A stretch of DNA of 64,000 nt, taken from positions 116,345 to 180,344 of the forward strand of contig NZ_BCTQ01000010.1 in assembly GCF_001571365.1 (NCBI RefSeq), written 5' to 3'. Shown one piece after another: positions 9,969 to 18,735 of this stretch; within the stretch, counting starts at the first letter, position 1; every line of letters begins with the position of its first letter. The notes beneath the pieces were generated by a model. The model had not been told where the DNA came from. It was given only the letters and a program-made list of their open reading frames with translations, and searched no databases. This stretch comes from Achromobacter denitrificans NBRC 15125. Its GTDB lineage: Bacteria; Pseudomonadota; Gammaproteobacteria; Burkholderiales; Burkholderiaceae_B. The position numbers and the translations under genes were made by a program.

Positions 9969-10042
9969 GATGTTGTAAAAATGTTTATTTGACGGGGACT
10001 TAGGGCGCCGTCGGCCGCGTTTTTGGGGGCTGGGCGGCCGTT

Positions 10043-10903
10043 TCAGCCCCTGTTGCGCAGTTCTCGGGCGGCGTCCGCCAGTTCCCCCGCCGTCAGGCCG
10101 ATGGGCCCCACGCCCCGGGCGACCAGCGCGTCCGCCGCCGCGCCATGCAGCCAGACGGCGCCGGCCACGGCCTGGTCCAGGGGCAGCTTCTGCGCGATCA
10201 GCGATCCGAGCATGCCGGCCAGCACGTCGCCTGTGCCAGCGGTGGCCAGGCCGGGATTGCCGCTGGTGTTGGTCCGCAGTTCGCCCTGTGGCGGGCAGAC
10301 CACGGTGCCGGCGCCCTTCAGCACGATCCAGGCGCCATAGCGCCGGGCCAGCTCGCGGGCGGCGCCCGGGCGGTCGGCCTGCACGTCGGCGGCGCCGGCG
10401 CCCAGCAGGCGCCCGGCTTCGGCCGGGTGCGGGGTCAGCACGACCGGCCCCTCGCCCCAGCCCGGCTGGATCTCGCCGCGCGCCAGCAGGTTCAGGCCGT
10501 CGGCGTCCAGCACCAGCGGCGCCCCGCGCCGCAGGACGAACAATTCGGACAACACATTGGCCGCCAGGGTGCCGGTGCCGATGCCGCAGCCCGCCACCCA
10601 GGCGGTGACGCCCCAGTCCTCCTCCAGCAGCGAGCGCGCGTCGCGCAGCATCAGTTCGAGCTGCAAGGGGTCGCAGGCCAGGGGCGCGGCGTCCTGGGCG
10701 AAGCCGACCAGAACCTTGCCGGCCCCGGTCTTCAACGCCGCGCGGGCGGCCAGCAGCGCCGCGCCCGTCATGCCCGGGCCGCCGCCCACCACCCCGACGG
10801 TGCCGAAACTGCCCTTGTGCGTGTCCGCGCCGCGGGGGGCGAACAGGGCGGGCAGGGCGGCGCGGTCGATCTTGCCGCCGGCGGGCGGGACGGGGGTGTT
10901 CAT
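10043..10903 (-). CDS. nnrD: ADP-dependent NAD(P)H-hydrate dehydratase
   Basis: 286-residue cytoplasmic repair enzyme of the ribokinase-like YjeF C-terminal family; it dehydrates damaged NADHX/NADPHX back to NAD(P)H using ADP. Visible motifs are the N-terminal [16 protein letters not shown], the [14 protein letters not shown] segment, and the nucleotide/anion-hole motif [18 protein letters not shown] near residues 215-232 with the catalytic Asp. The NnrE epimerase domain is absent, so this is the stand-alone dehydratase. It is divergent from the crotonase-family gene at 11059. ATG 10903 gives a normal family length. Confidence 0.92.
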   Translation of the reverse strand: MNTPVPPAGGKIDRAALPALFAPRGADTHKGSFGTVGVVGGGPGMTGAALLAARAALKTGAGKVLVGFAQDAAPLACDPLQLELMLRDARSLLEEDWGVTAWVAGCGIGTGTLAANVLSELFVLRRGAPLVLDADGLNLLARGEIQPGWGEGPVVLTPHPAEAGRLLGAGAADVQADRPGAARELARRYGAWIVLKGAGTVVCPPQGELRTNTSGNPGLATAGTGDVLAGMLGSLIAQKLPLDQAVAGAVWLHGAAADALVARGVGPIGLTAGELADAARELRNRG

Positions 10904-11058
10904 GGGCTGAGGCTCCGGGATGAATCGGCATGGCGCCGCGGGCGGTATCCACTATAGTGCGCCCAGATGGACTGGCCCAGATGGACCGCCCCGAACGGGC
11001 CGCCCCGGAGACGACCGGTTTCCGGCCAGCCATATCGACAAGGGACACGGAGAAGACA

Positions 11059-11892
11059 ATGACCGACATCACGCTGGAACACTATTCGGCCTACGAGGCC
11101 CTGAAGCTGCGCCGGCATCCGGGCGGCGTGCTGGAACTGATCATGGGCGCGAAGGGCGGGCTGCCGGGCAAGCTGTCCACGGCGGACGACCGGCTGCACC
11201 GCGAGCTGGCCGACATCTGGCGCGACATCGACACCGACCCCGACACCCGCGTGGTGGTGATCCGCGGCGAGGGCAAGGGCTTCTCGGGCGGCGGCGACCT
11301 GGACCTGGTGCAGCAGATGGCGGACGACTTCGACGTGCGCGCGCGCGTCTGGCGCGAGGCGCGCGACCTGGTCTACAACATCATCAATTGCAACAAGCCC
11401 ATCGTGTCCGCCATGCATGGCGCGGCGGTGGGCGCGGGCCTGGTGGCGGGCCTTCTGGCCGACATTTCCATCGCGGCGCGCGATGCCCGCATCATCGACG
11501 GCCACACCCGCCTGGGCGTGGCGGCCGGCGACCACGCCGCCATCGTCTGGCCGCTGCTTTGCGGCATGGCGAAAGCCAAGTATTACCTGATGCTGTGCGA
11601 AACCGTCACGGGCGAGGAAGCCGAGCGCATCGGCCTGGTGTCGCTGTGCGTGGACGAAGCCGAGTTGATCGGCCGCGCCTTCGAGGTGGCCAACAAGCTG
11701 GCCGCCGGATCCCAGACCGCCATCCGCTGGACCAAGTATTCGCTGAACAACTGGCTGCGCATGGCGGGCCCGAGCTTCGATACTTCGCTGGCCCTGGAAT
11801 TCATGGGCTTCGGCGGCCCGGACGTGCGCGAAGGGATCCAGTCCCTGCGCGAGCGCCGGGCGCCGAACTTCCGGCCCGATTCGCCGTTCTGA
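11059..11892 (+). CDS. Enoyl-CoA hydratase/isomerase family protein
   Basis: 277-residue crotonase-fold protein acting on acyl-CoA thioesters. The oxyanion-hole segments [12 protein letters not shown] (about residues 72-83) and [18 protein letters not shown] are present. The usual second catalytic segment reads [19 protein letters not shown] and lacks the classical hydratase glutamate, so it may be an isomerase or hydrolase or use other residues. ATG 11059 was preferred over an upstream ATG at 10930 because GGAGAAGA lies just before it and the N-terminus then matches the fold. A palindromic CACTATAGTG (10950-10959) and an 11-bp direct repeat CCCAGATGGAC (10962 and 10976) lie in the promoter region. 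Confidence 0.88.
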   Translation: MTDITLEHYSAYEALKLRRHPGGVLELIMGAKGGLPGKLSTADDRLHRELADIWRDIDTDPDTRVVVIRGEGKGFSGGGDLDLVQQMADDFDVRARVWREARDLVYNIINCNKPIVSAMHGAAVGAGLVAGLLADISIAARDARIIDGHTRLGVAAGDHAAIVWPLLCGMAKAKYYLMLCETVTGEEAERIGLVSLCVDEAELIGRAFEVANKLAAGSQTAIRWTKYSLNNWLRMAGPSFDTSLALEFMGFGGPDVREGIQSLRERRAPNFRPDSPF

Positions 11893-11933
11893 AGGGGAAG
11901 GGTTTCTGGCTGATGTTGCCGTGGCGGCTGCTT

Positions 11934-11998
11934 GATGGGTTACGCGCGCCGGATGTCAGGGTTCTTGCCTGGAATCCCTCGCGCTTTACCCATCCTAC
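11934..11998. repeat. Short inverted-repeat element (GTAGGATGGGT family)
   Basis: About 65 bases between two convergent crotonase genes. The left arm GATGGGTTACGCGCG (11934-11948) pairs imperfectly with the right arm CGCGCTTTACCCATCCTAC (11980-11998). The right end carries the same GTAGGATGGGT terminus (complement) as the larger element at 63767-63918, and its TAG forms the stop codon of the gene at 11995-12735. It may also act as a bidirectional terminator. Confidence 0.7.
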
Positions 11999-12735
11999 TT
12001 CTTGAAGAACCTGGCGAACGCCGCCTGCGCCTCCTCGGTCTGCAGGCGGGCGCGGAACTGCTGGGCTTCGTAGTCCAGCGTGTCCTGGATCGCCTGGCGG
12101 TCCGGGCGCCGCATCATCGCCTTGGTCAGGCGCAACGCGGCCGGCGGCTGGCCCGCCAGGTCGGCGGCGGTGGCCCGGGCGGCCGCCAGCGCCTGGCCGG
12201 CGGGCGTGACGGACGTGGCCAGCCCGGCCTCGCATGCCGCCTGGGCCGAGAAGGCCTTGCCCTGCAGCAGCCATTCGGCGGCGCGGCGGGCGCCGGCCAG
12301 CCGCGGCATCAGCAGGCTGGAGGCGCCTTCCGGGCACAGCCCCAGCGCCACGAACGGCATGCGCAAGGTGGCGCCTTCCCCGATGTGCACGAAATCGCAA
12401 TGCTGCAGCAGGGTCACGCCGATGCCGATGGCGTAGCCCTCGACCGCGGCGATGACGGGCACGTCCGCCATCGTCAGCGCCCGCAGGAACGTCAGGCCGG
12501 CGCTGTCGCCGGCGCCGCGTTCGGCCTGGAAGTCGCGCAGGTCGTTGCCCGCCGTGAAGTGCTCGCCGGCGCCGGTCAGGATCACCGCGGACAGCGCCGG
12601 GTCGGCGCCGGCCAGGGTGATCTGCTCGGTCAGCGCGGCGTAGGTCGCGACGTCCAGCGCATTGCGCCGCTCCGGGCGGTCGATGGTCAGCGTCAGGACC
12701 GCGCCCTCGCGGACGACTTTCAGCCCGCCGCTCAT
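11995..12735 (-). CDS. Enoyl-CoA hydratase/isomerase (crotonase) family protein
   Basis: 246-residue crotonase-fold enzyme. The oxyanion-hole motifs GEHFTAGNDLRDF and AIGIGVTLLQHCDF are visible, and the segment LGLCPEGASSLLMPRL keeps an acidic residue in the active-site region as in delta3,delta2-enoyl-CoA isomerases (PaaG/ECI type). The C-terminus ends FFKK and the stop codon TAG lies inside a repeat element. The ATG overlaps the TGA of the nitronate monooxygenase gene (ATGA), so the two are co-translated. Probable role: rearrangement or hydration of an unsaturated acyl-CoA; the substrate is unknown. Confidence 0.88.
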   Translation of the reverse strand: MSGGLKVVREGAVLTLTIDRPERRNALDVATYAALTEQITLAGADPALSAVILTGAGEHFTAGNDLRDFQAERGAGDSAGLTFLRALTMADVPVIAAVEGYAIGIGVTLLQHCDFVHIGEGATLRMPFVALGLCPEGASSLLMPRLAGARRAAEWLLQGKAFSAQAACEAGLATSVTPAGQALAAARATAADLAGQPPAALRLTKAMMRRPDRQAIQDTLDYEAQQFRARLQTEEAQAAFARFFKK

Positions 12736-13703
12736 GCGTAGACCCGGCCGTTCAGGGCAGCCTTGGCGTCCGCGTATTCGCGGCGCAGCGTGTCGACGAT
12801 CTGGCGGGCGGGCAGCACGCTGGCGATGCCGCCCACGCCCTGGCCCGCGCCCCAGATGTCCTTCCAGGGCTTGACCCGGGTGCTGCCGAAGTTCGACGCG
12901 CCGCTCTCGGGTTGCGGCAGGTTGGCGGGGTCCAGGCCGGCGGCCGCGATGCTGGCCTTCAGGTAATTGCCGGGGATGCCGGTGAAGAACGGCGTGTAGA
13001 GGATGTCCGACGCGCTCGCGTCGACGATGGCGGATTTGTAGCCTTCGCTGGCGTTGGCCTCTTCGCTGGCGATGAAGCGCGTGCCCATGTAGGCGAAGTC
13101 GGCGCCCATGGCCAGCGCGGCCAGGATGTGCGCGCCGGAGGTGATCGCGCCCGACAGGATCAGCGGGCCGTCATAGAAGCGGCGCACCTCGGCCACCAGG
13201 GCGAAGGGGCTGAGCGTGCCCGCGTGCCCGCCGGCGCCGGCGCACACCAGGATCAGGCCGTCCACTCCGGCTTCCAGCGCCTTCTCGGCGTGGCGCAGGG
13301 TGGTGACGTCGTGGAACACCTTGCCGCCCCAGTCGTGCACGCCTTTGACCAGGTCGCCGGGCGCGCGCAGGCTGGTGATGATCAGCGGCACGCGATGGCT
13401 GGCGCAGACCGCCAGGTCTTGTTCCAGGCGGTCGTTGGACTGGTGGATGATCTGGTTGACCGCGTAGGGCGCCACGGTCGCGCCGGGGTGGGCCTCGCGG
13501 TGGGCGGCCAGGCCGGCCTGCACTTCGTCCAGCCAGTCGGTGAGCAGGCTTTGCGGGCGCGCGTTCAGCGCCGGGAACGAGCCCACGATACCGCTGGTGC
13601 ACTGCGCGACCACCAGCTTCGGATTGGACACGATGAACATGGGGGCGCAGATGACCGGCAGGGACATCTGGCCGTACAAATCAGTCACGAGAGAGTGGGG
13701 CAT
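12732..13703 (-). CDS. Nitronate monooxygenase (2-nitropropane dioxygenase-like)
   Basis: 323-residue FMN-dependent TIM-barrel enzyme. Motifs visible: LPVICAPMFIVSNPKLVVA at the N-terminus, the phosphate-binding AGAGGHAGTLSPFALV (with the family's GGH) near residue 155, and SGAITSGAHILAALAMGADFAYMGTRF. Members oxidise propionate-3-nitronate or act as uncharacterised flavin oxidases. Here it is coupled by a four-base overlap to a crotonase gene and divergent from a TetR gene, so a role linked to acyl-CoA metabolism is as likely as nitronate detoxification (inference). Confidence 0.9.
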   Translation of the reverse strand: MPHSLVTDLYGQMSLPVICAPMFIVSNPKLVVAQCTSGIVGSFPALNARPQSLLTDWLDEVQAGLAAHREAHPGATVAPYAVNQIIHQSNDRLEQDLAVCASHRVPLIITSLRAPGDLVKGVHDWGGKVFHDVTTLRHAEKALEAGVDGLILVCAGAGGHAGTLSPFALVAEVRRFYDGPLILSGAITSGAHILAALAMGADFAYMGTRFIASEEANASEGYKSAIVDASASDILYTPFFTGIPGNYLKASIAAAGLDPANLPQPESGASNFGSTRVKPWKDIWGAGQGVGGIASVLPARQIVDTLRREYADAKAALNGRVYA

Positions 13704-13760
13704 GGGCGTCGTCGCGAAAAAAGGTCCCTAGGGGGCTTGAGCATCGTTGGCCGGTGTGCC

Positions 13761-13790
13761 TATAATTACCTACCGACCGTCCGGTAATTA
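13761..13790. promoter_or_regulatory. TetR-type operator overlapping a -10 box
   Basis: Perfect 8-bp arms TAATTACC (13763-13770) and GGTAATTA (13783-13790) around the 12-base core TACCGACCGTCC. The left arm overlaps a TATAAT hexamer (13761-13766) suited to the tetR-acyl-CoA dehydrogenase direction. The site lies in the short region shared with the divergent nitronate monooxygenase operon, so one repressor could control both directions. Confidence 0.72.
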
Positions 13791-13885
13791 ATTAATCCTT
13801 ATTAAACGGCATGCCCGGAAGCGCTGTCAATGGAGGTTCGCTCGAACCCCGGGGCAGCGCCGGCGCGGCCCTTGTGAAGGCTGTC

Positions 13886-14509
13886 ATGGCGACCACCGCC
13901 CCTCCCGCCCAGAAACGCGCCCGCGCCGGCAGGCCGCCCTCGCTGGCGGCGCCGCGCGAACGCATCCTGGAAGAAGCCGCCAAGCTTTTCGCCCGCAGCG
14001 GCTACGACGGCAGTTCCGTGTCGGACCTGGCCGCGGCCCTGGGCGTATCCAAGGCGGCCATCTACCACTACTACACCACCAAGCAGGACATCTACGACGC
14101 CATCATCCTCGGCGTGCTCAGCGGCCTGACGCAGACCGTCGGCCAGGACGTGGCGCGGGCCGTCGGCGCGGCCGACCGGCTGCGCGCCTTCATGGTGGGC
14201 CACGCCCGCTACTTCGAGCAGCACCACGCCGAGTTCGTCACCATGCTGATCGGCTATTCCGGGATGGCGCTGCCCGAGCGCGAGGACGCCGCCCGGCTGC
14301 GCGACGGCTACGAGAAACGCCTGCGCGAGGTGATCGCCCAGGGCGTGGACGACGGCGTGTTCCGGCCGCTGGACGTGCCGGCCGCCGGACGCGCCGTGCT
14401 GTCCATGCTGAATTGGATGGTGCGCTGGTACAAGCCCGGCCAGGGCGACAGCGCCGAACGCATTGCCGCCGGCTATTTCGATTTACTGGTCGGCGGCATG
14501 CGCGCCTGA
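13886..14509 (+). CDS. TetR/AcrR-family transcriptional regulator
   Basis: About 207 residues. The N-terminal TetR helix-turn-helix is clear (ILEEAAKLFARSGYDGSSVSDLAAALGVSKAAIYHYYTTKQDIYDAII), followed by a C-terminal ligand-binding domain of the type seen in regulators of fatty-acid and acyl-CoA genes. ATG 13886 was chosen over 13811 because GAAGG precedes it at good spacing, while the longer form adds 25 low-complexity residues without a ribosome site. It is divergent from nitronate monooxygenase and directly upstream of the acyl-CoA dehydrogenase, which it probably regulates. Confidence 0.9.
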   Translation: MATTAPPAQKRARAGRPPSLAAPRERILEEAAKLFARSGYDGSSVSDLAAALGVSKAAIYHYYTTKQDIYDAIILGVLSGLTQTVGQDVARAVGAADRLRAFMVGHARYFEQHHAEFVTMLIGYSGMALPEREDAARLRDGYEKRLREVIAQGVDDGVFRPLDVPAAGRAVLSMLNWMVRWYKPGQGDSAERIAAGYFDLLVGGMRA

Positions 14510-14552
14510 ACGCGCCGCCCCGGCTCCGCCTTCTTCCTGTGAGACTTCCATC

Positions 14553-15701
14553 ATGGCCCTCGACACCGAAACCCTGACCCTGTTGCTGGACGCCGTGCGC
14601 CGATTCGTGCACGAGCGCCTGATCCCCGCCGAAGACGAGCTGGCCGCGAGCGGCGAAGTGCCGCCCGACATCGTCGCCGAAATGCGCGAGCTGGGCCTCT
14701 TCGGCCTGTCGATCTCGCCCGACTACGGCGGCCTGGGCCTGAACATGGAAGAGGAAGTGCGGGTGGTCTTCGAGCTGGGCCAGACCTCGCCCGCATTCCG
14801 CTCGCTGGCCGGCACCAATATCGGCATCGGTTCCCAGGCCATCGTGCTGGCCGGCACGGACGAGCAGCGCAACCGCTACCTGCCCAGGCTCGCCAGCGGC
14901 GAGCTCGTCGGGTCTTTCGCGCTGACCGAGCCGGATGCCGGCTCGGACGCGATGGCGCTGCGCCTGTCGGCCGTGCGCGACGGCGACGAATACGTGCTCA
15001 ACGGCACCAAGCGCTTCATCACCAACGCGCCCATCGCCGGCCTGTTCTCCGTCATGGCCCGCACCGCGCCCGAGCGCCGCGCCAATTCGATTTCGTGCTT
15101 CCTGGTGGAAGCCGGCGCGCCCGGCCTGATCATCGGCAAGCCCGACAAGAAAATGGGCCAGGCCGGCGCCTTGACCAGCGACGTGGTGTTCGACAACTGC
15201 CGCGTGCCGGCCAGCGCCCTGCTGGGCGGGGAAGAGGGCAACGGCTTCCGCACGTCGATGCGCGTGCTGGACAAGGGCCGCCTGCACATCTCGGCCTTGT
15301 GCGTGGGCATCGCCGACCGCCTGCTGCGCGACGCCGTGCGCTACGCCCTGGAGCGCAAGCAGTTCGGCCAGCCCATTGCCGAATTCCAGCTGGTGCAGGC
15401 CATGATCGCCGACAGCCAGGCCGAGCTCTACGCGGCCCGCTGCATGGTGCTGGACGCCGCCCGCATGCGCGACCGGGGCGAGAACACCACCATGCAGGCG
15501 GCCTGCTGCAAGCTGTACGCCACCGAAATGGTGGGCCGCGTCGCCGACCGGGCGGTGCAGATCCACGGCGGTTCGGGCTATATGTCCGAGTACGCGGTCG
15601 AGCGCTTCTACCGCGACGTGCGCCTGTTCCGCATTTTCGAAGGCACCTCCCAGATCCAGCAGCTCGTGATCGCCCGCGAAACGATCAAGGCGCATTCCTG
15701 A
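14553..15701 (+). CDS. Acyl-CoA dehydrogenase
   Basis: 382-residue FAD flavoprotein that introduces the alpha-beta double bond into an acyl-CoA, passing electrons to ETF. Signature 1 [15 protein letters not shown] (about residues 125-139) and the C-terminal [21 protein letters not shown] and FEGTSQIQ segments are present; the Glu in FEGTSQIQ is the usual catalytic base of short- and medium-chain members. It lies 43 bases after the TetR gene and precedes a CoA-transferase and a 3-hydroxyacyl-CoA dehydrogenase, forming a beta-oxidation-like module. Confidence 0.93.
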   Translation: MALDTETLTLLLDAVRRFVHERLIPAEDELAASGEVPPDIVAEMRELGLFGLSISPDYGGLGLNMEEEVRVVFELGQTSPAFRSLAGTNIGIGSQAIVLAGTDEQRNRYLPRLASGELVGSFALTEPDAGSDAMALRLSAVRDGDEYVLNGTKRFITNAPIAGLFSVMARTAPERRANSISCFLVEAGAPGLIIGKPDKKMGQAGALTSDVVFDNCRVPASALLGGEEGNGFRTSMRVLDKGRLHISALCVGIADRLLRDAVRYALERKQFGQPIAEFQLVQAMIADSQAELYAARCMVLDAARMRDRGENTTMQAACCKLYATEMVGRVADRAVQIHGGSGYMSEYAVERFYRDVRLFRIFEGTSQIQQLVIARETIKAHS

Positions 15702-15809
15702 GCGCGCGTCCGGGCTAATATCCAGCTTGACCTACGGTGATCCGGTCCGGCTTGCGCGCGAGCGCGCGGGCCGGACGTTCTCATTTCTCTTCTAGCGAAA
15801 AGATTACAG

Positions 15810-17039
15810 ATGTCGCAACGTCCCGCTCCCCTAACCGGCATACGTGTGCTCGACCTGACCCGCGTCCTGGCCGGCCCCTGGTGCACCCAGAATCTCGCCG
15901 ATCTCGGCGCCGAGGTGATCAAGATCGAACGCCCCGGCTCGGGCGACGATACGCGAGCCTGGGGGCCCCCGTACCTCAAGGACGAGGCGGGCAACGACAC
16001 CAGCGAGGCGGCCTACTACCTGTCGGCCAACCGCAACAAGTTGTCCGTGGCGCTGGACATCGCCTCGCCCCGCGGCGCCGAACTGGTGCGCGAGCTGGCG
16101 CTGCAAAGCGACATCCTGGTGGAAAACTTCAAGGTGGGCGGCCTGTCCAAGTACGGCCTGGACTACGACAGCCTGAAGGAAATCAATCCGCGCCTGATCT
16201 ACTGCTCCATCACCGGCTTCGGCCAGACCGGCCCCTACGCCAGCCGTCCGGGCTACGACTTCATGATCCAGGGCATGGGCGGGCTGATGAGCATCACCGG
16301 CGAACGCGACGACCTGCCCGGCGGCGGTCCGCAGAAGGCCGGCGTCGCCGTCGCCGACCTGATGACCGGCATGTATTCCACGGTGGGCATCCTGGCCGCG
16401 CTGCACGAGCGTTCCCGCAGCGGCGTGGGCCAGCACATCGACATGGCGCTGCTGGACTGCCAGGTGGCCATGCTGGCCAACCAGAACCTCAACTTCATGA
16501 CCTCCGGTTCCGCGCCCAAGCGGGCCGGCAATGCGCACCAGAACCTGGTGCCCTACCAGGTCTTCGCGGCCAGCGACGGCCACCTGATCGTGGCCGTCGG
16601 CAACGACAGCCAGTTCCGCAACTACTGCGGCGCGATCGGCCTGCCGGAACTGTCGGCCGATCCGCGCTTCTCCACCAATCCGCAGCGCGTGAAGAACCGC
16701 GAGGAGCTGGTGCCCCTGCTGGCCGAACGCATGGCCACGGGCGAGCGCGACCACTGGCTGGCCGCGCTGGAAGGCGTAGGCGTCCCGGCCGGGCCGATCA
16801 ACACGCTGGACCAGGTGTACGAGGACCCCCACGTCCTCGCGCGCGGCATGAAGCGCGAGCTGCCCCATCCGGCGGCGGGCAAGGTGCCGATGGCGGCCAG
16901 CCCGCTGAAGTTCTCCGGCAGCCCGGTCGAGTACCGCCGTCCGCCGCCCATGCTGGGCGAGCACACCGGGCAGGTGCTGTCCGAACGGCTGGGGCTGTCG
17001 GCCGAAGAAATCCAGGCGCTGGCGCAAAGCCGGTCCTGA
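15810..17039 (+). CDS. Class III CoA-transferase (CaiB/BaiF family)
   Basis: 409-residue enzyme that moves CoA between carboxylic acids, activating the pathway acid. Motifs: GIRVLDLTRVLAGPWCTQNLADLGAEVIKIE at the N-terminus, and GYDFMIQGMGGLMSITG containing the Asp that forms the acyl anhydride in family members. Length is typical. It lies between the acyl-CoA dehydrogenase and the 3-hydroxyacyl-CoA dehydrogenase on the same strand, which suggests that the substrate acid is loaded onto CoA and then oxidised by the neighbours (inference). The exact acid is not identifiable. Confidence 0.92.
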   Translation: MSQRPAPLTGIRVLDLTRVLAGPWCTQNLADLGAEVIKIERPGSGDDTRAWGPPYLKDEAGNDTSEAAYYLSANRNKLSVALDIASPRGAELVRELALQSDILVENFKVGGLSKYGLDYDSLKEINPRLIYCSITGFGQTGPYASRPGYDFMIQGMGGLMSITGERDDLPGGGPQKAGVAVADLMTGMYSTVGILAALHERSRSGVGQHIDMALLDCQVAMLANQNLNFMTSGSAPKRAGNAHQNLVPYQVFAASDGHLIVAVGNDSQFRNYCGAIGLPELSADPRFSTNPQRVKNREELVPLLAERMATGERDHWLAALEGVGVPAGPINTLDQVYEDPHVLARGMKRELPHPAAGKVPMAASPLKFSGSPVEYRRPPPMLGEHTGQVLSERLGLSAEEIQALAQSRS

Positions 17040-17076
17040 GTCCAATCCCATATAGGCAATAGGCAGGAGAGAGTTG

Positions 17077-18597
17077 ATGACGGAGATTCAAACCATCGGC
17101 GTCGTGGGCGCCGGGGCCATGGGGCGCGGCATCGCGCAGATCGCGGCGCAAGCCGGCCTGCGCGTGCGCCTGTACGACACCAGCGCCGAGGCCGTGGCGG
17201 CCGCGCGCGAGTCGCTGCGCCAGACCTGGGAAAAGCTGGCCCAGAAGGGCAAGCTGAGCGCCGCGGACGCGCAGGCCGCTCTGGCCCGCGTGGAATCGGC
17301 CACGGCCCTGACGGACATGTCGAACTGCCAGGTGGTGGTGGAAGCCATCGTCGAGCGCCTGGACGTGAAGCGCGACCTGTTCGCCGCGCTGGAAGGCGTG
17401 GTCTCCGAGGATTGCATCCTGGCGTCGAACACCTCCTCGCTGTCCATCACCGCCATCGCCGCCGCCTGCAAGCATCCGCAGCGCGTGGCCGGCTACCACT
17501 TCTTCAATCCGGTCGCGCTGATGAAGGTGGTGGAAGTCATCGACGGCCTGCGCAGCGCGCCCGAAGTGGGCGACGCTCTGGCCGAGCTGGCCCGCCGCAT
17601 GGGCCATACGCCCGTGCGCGCCAAGGACATGCCGGGCTTCATCGTCAACCACGCCGGCCGCGGCATGAATACCGAAGGCCTGCGCGTGGCGCAGGAGGCC
17701 GTGGCGACCTTCGCCCAGGTGGACGCCGTCATGCGCGAGCAGGCCGGTTTCCGCATGGGGCCGTTCGAACTGCTGGACCTGACGGCGCTGGACGTGTCCC
17801 ATCCCGTGATGGAATCCATCTACCGCCAGTTCTTCGACGAACCGCGTTTCCGTCCGTCGCCCATCACCACGGTGCGCCTGGCCGGCGGCCTGATCGGCCG
17901 CAAGGCCGGCGAGGGCTTCTACGTCTACGCCGACGGCCAGAAGCAGGTGCCGGCCGAGCCTCCCGTGCCGGCGCTGCCCGCCAACCTGAAGGTCTGGGTC
18001 AGCCCCAAGCATGCTGAAGGCTACGCGCGCGCCACCGCCCTGGCGGAGAAGCTGGGCGCCACGCTGGTGACCGGCTCCTCGCCCGACGCCGACGCCCTCA
18101 TCCTCGTCACGCCGTACGGCGACGACGTCTCCACCACGGTTTCCGCCCAGGGCCTGGACGCGGCCCGCACGGTCGGCCTGGACACCCTGTATGCCTTTGA
18201 CGGCGCCAAGCGCCGCACCATCATGGTGTCGCCGGCCACCGAGGCCAAGTGGCGCGACGCGGCCCATGCGCTGCTGGCCGCCGACGGCATGCCCGTCACG
18301 GTGATCGACGATTCGCCCGGCTTCATCGCGCAGCGCATCGTGGCCACCATCGTCAACATCGCCTGCGACATCGCGCAGCAGCAGATCGCCACGCCCGAAG
18401 ACATCGACCTGGCGGTGACGCTGGGCCTGGGCTACCCGGCGGGTCCGCTGTCGCTGGGCGACAAGCTCGGCGCGGACCGCATCCTGGAAATCCTGAAGAG
18501 CATGCAGCGCGTGACGGGCGACCCCCGCTACCGCCCCAGCCTGTGGCTGCAGCGCCGCGTGCAGCTGGGCATGTCCCTGACGAAGGCCACGGCCTGA
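17077..18597 (+). CDS. 3-hydroxyacyl-CoA dehydrogenase (two C-terminal domains)
   Basis: 506-residue NAD-dependent enzyme oxidising L-3-hydroxyacyl-CoA to 3-ketoacyl-CoA. It has the Rossmann motif GVVGAGAMGRGIAQIAAQAG, the catalytic region SNTSSLSIT and GYHFFNPVALMKVVEVI (His of the His-Glu pair), and a duplicated C-terminal helical domain, as in PaaH/PaaC-type proteins. ATG 17077 follows AGGAGA; a TTG one codon earlier is possible. It is the last gene of the acyl-CoA module and ends at a strong terminator. The paralogous phenylacetate-pathway enzyme is an alternative identity. Confidence 0.92.
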   Translation: MTEIQTIGVVGAGAMGRGIAQIAAQAGLRVRLYDTSAEAVAAARESLRQTWEKLAQKGKLSAADAQAALARVESATALTDMSNCQVVVEAIVERLDVKRDLFAALEGVVSEDCILASNTSSLSITAIAAACKHPQRVAGYHFFNPVALMKVVEVIDGLRSAPEVGDALAELARRMGHTPVRAKDMPGFIVNHAGRGMNTEGLRVAQEAVATFAQVDAVMREQAGFRMGPFELLDLTALDVSHPVMESIYRQFFDEPRFRPSPITTVRLAGGLIGRKAGEGFYVYADGQKQVPAEPPVPALPANLKVWVSPKHAEGYARATALAEKLGATLVTGSSPDADALILVTPYGDDVSTTVSAQGLDAARTVGLDTLYAFDGAKRRTIMVSPATEAKWRDAAHALLAADGMPVTVIDDSPGFIAQRIVATIVNIACDIAQQQIATPEDIDLAVTLGLGYPAGPLSLGDKLGADRILEILKSMQRVTGDPRYRPSLWLQRRVQLGMSLTKATA

Positions 18598-18681
18598 TCC
18601 TCGCCGGCGCCCGGGCGGGCCGCCACCGCGGGGCGGCCCGCCCGATGGCCCGAAGGCCCGGCGCGCAAATCCGCGCCATGC

Positions 18682-18716
18682 AAAAAGCCCCTTGATCGCT
18701 CAAGGGGCTTTTTTTC
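18682..18716. terminator. Intrinsic terminator, probably bidirectional
   Basis: 14-bp stem AAAAAGCCCCTTGA / TCAAGGGGCTTTTT with a 4-base loop and a T-run, between the convergent 3-hydroxyacyl-CoA dehydrogenase (+) and cytochrome (-) genes. Confidence 0.92.
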
Positions 18717-18735
18717 GGGCGAGGCGCCGAGGCGC

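Noticed and set aside
13811..13885. A longer TetR protein starting at 13811
   Set aside because: No ribosome site, low-complexity extension, and it would begin almost on the operator; ATG 13886 is better placed.
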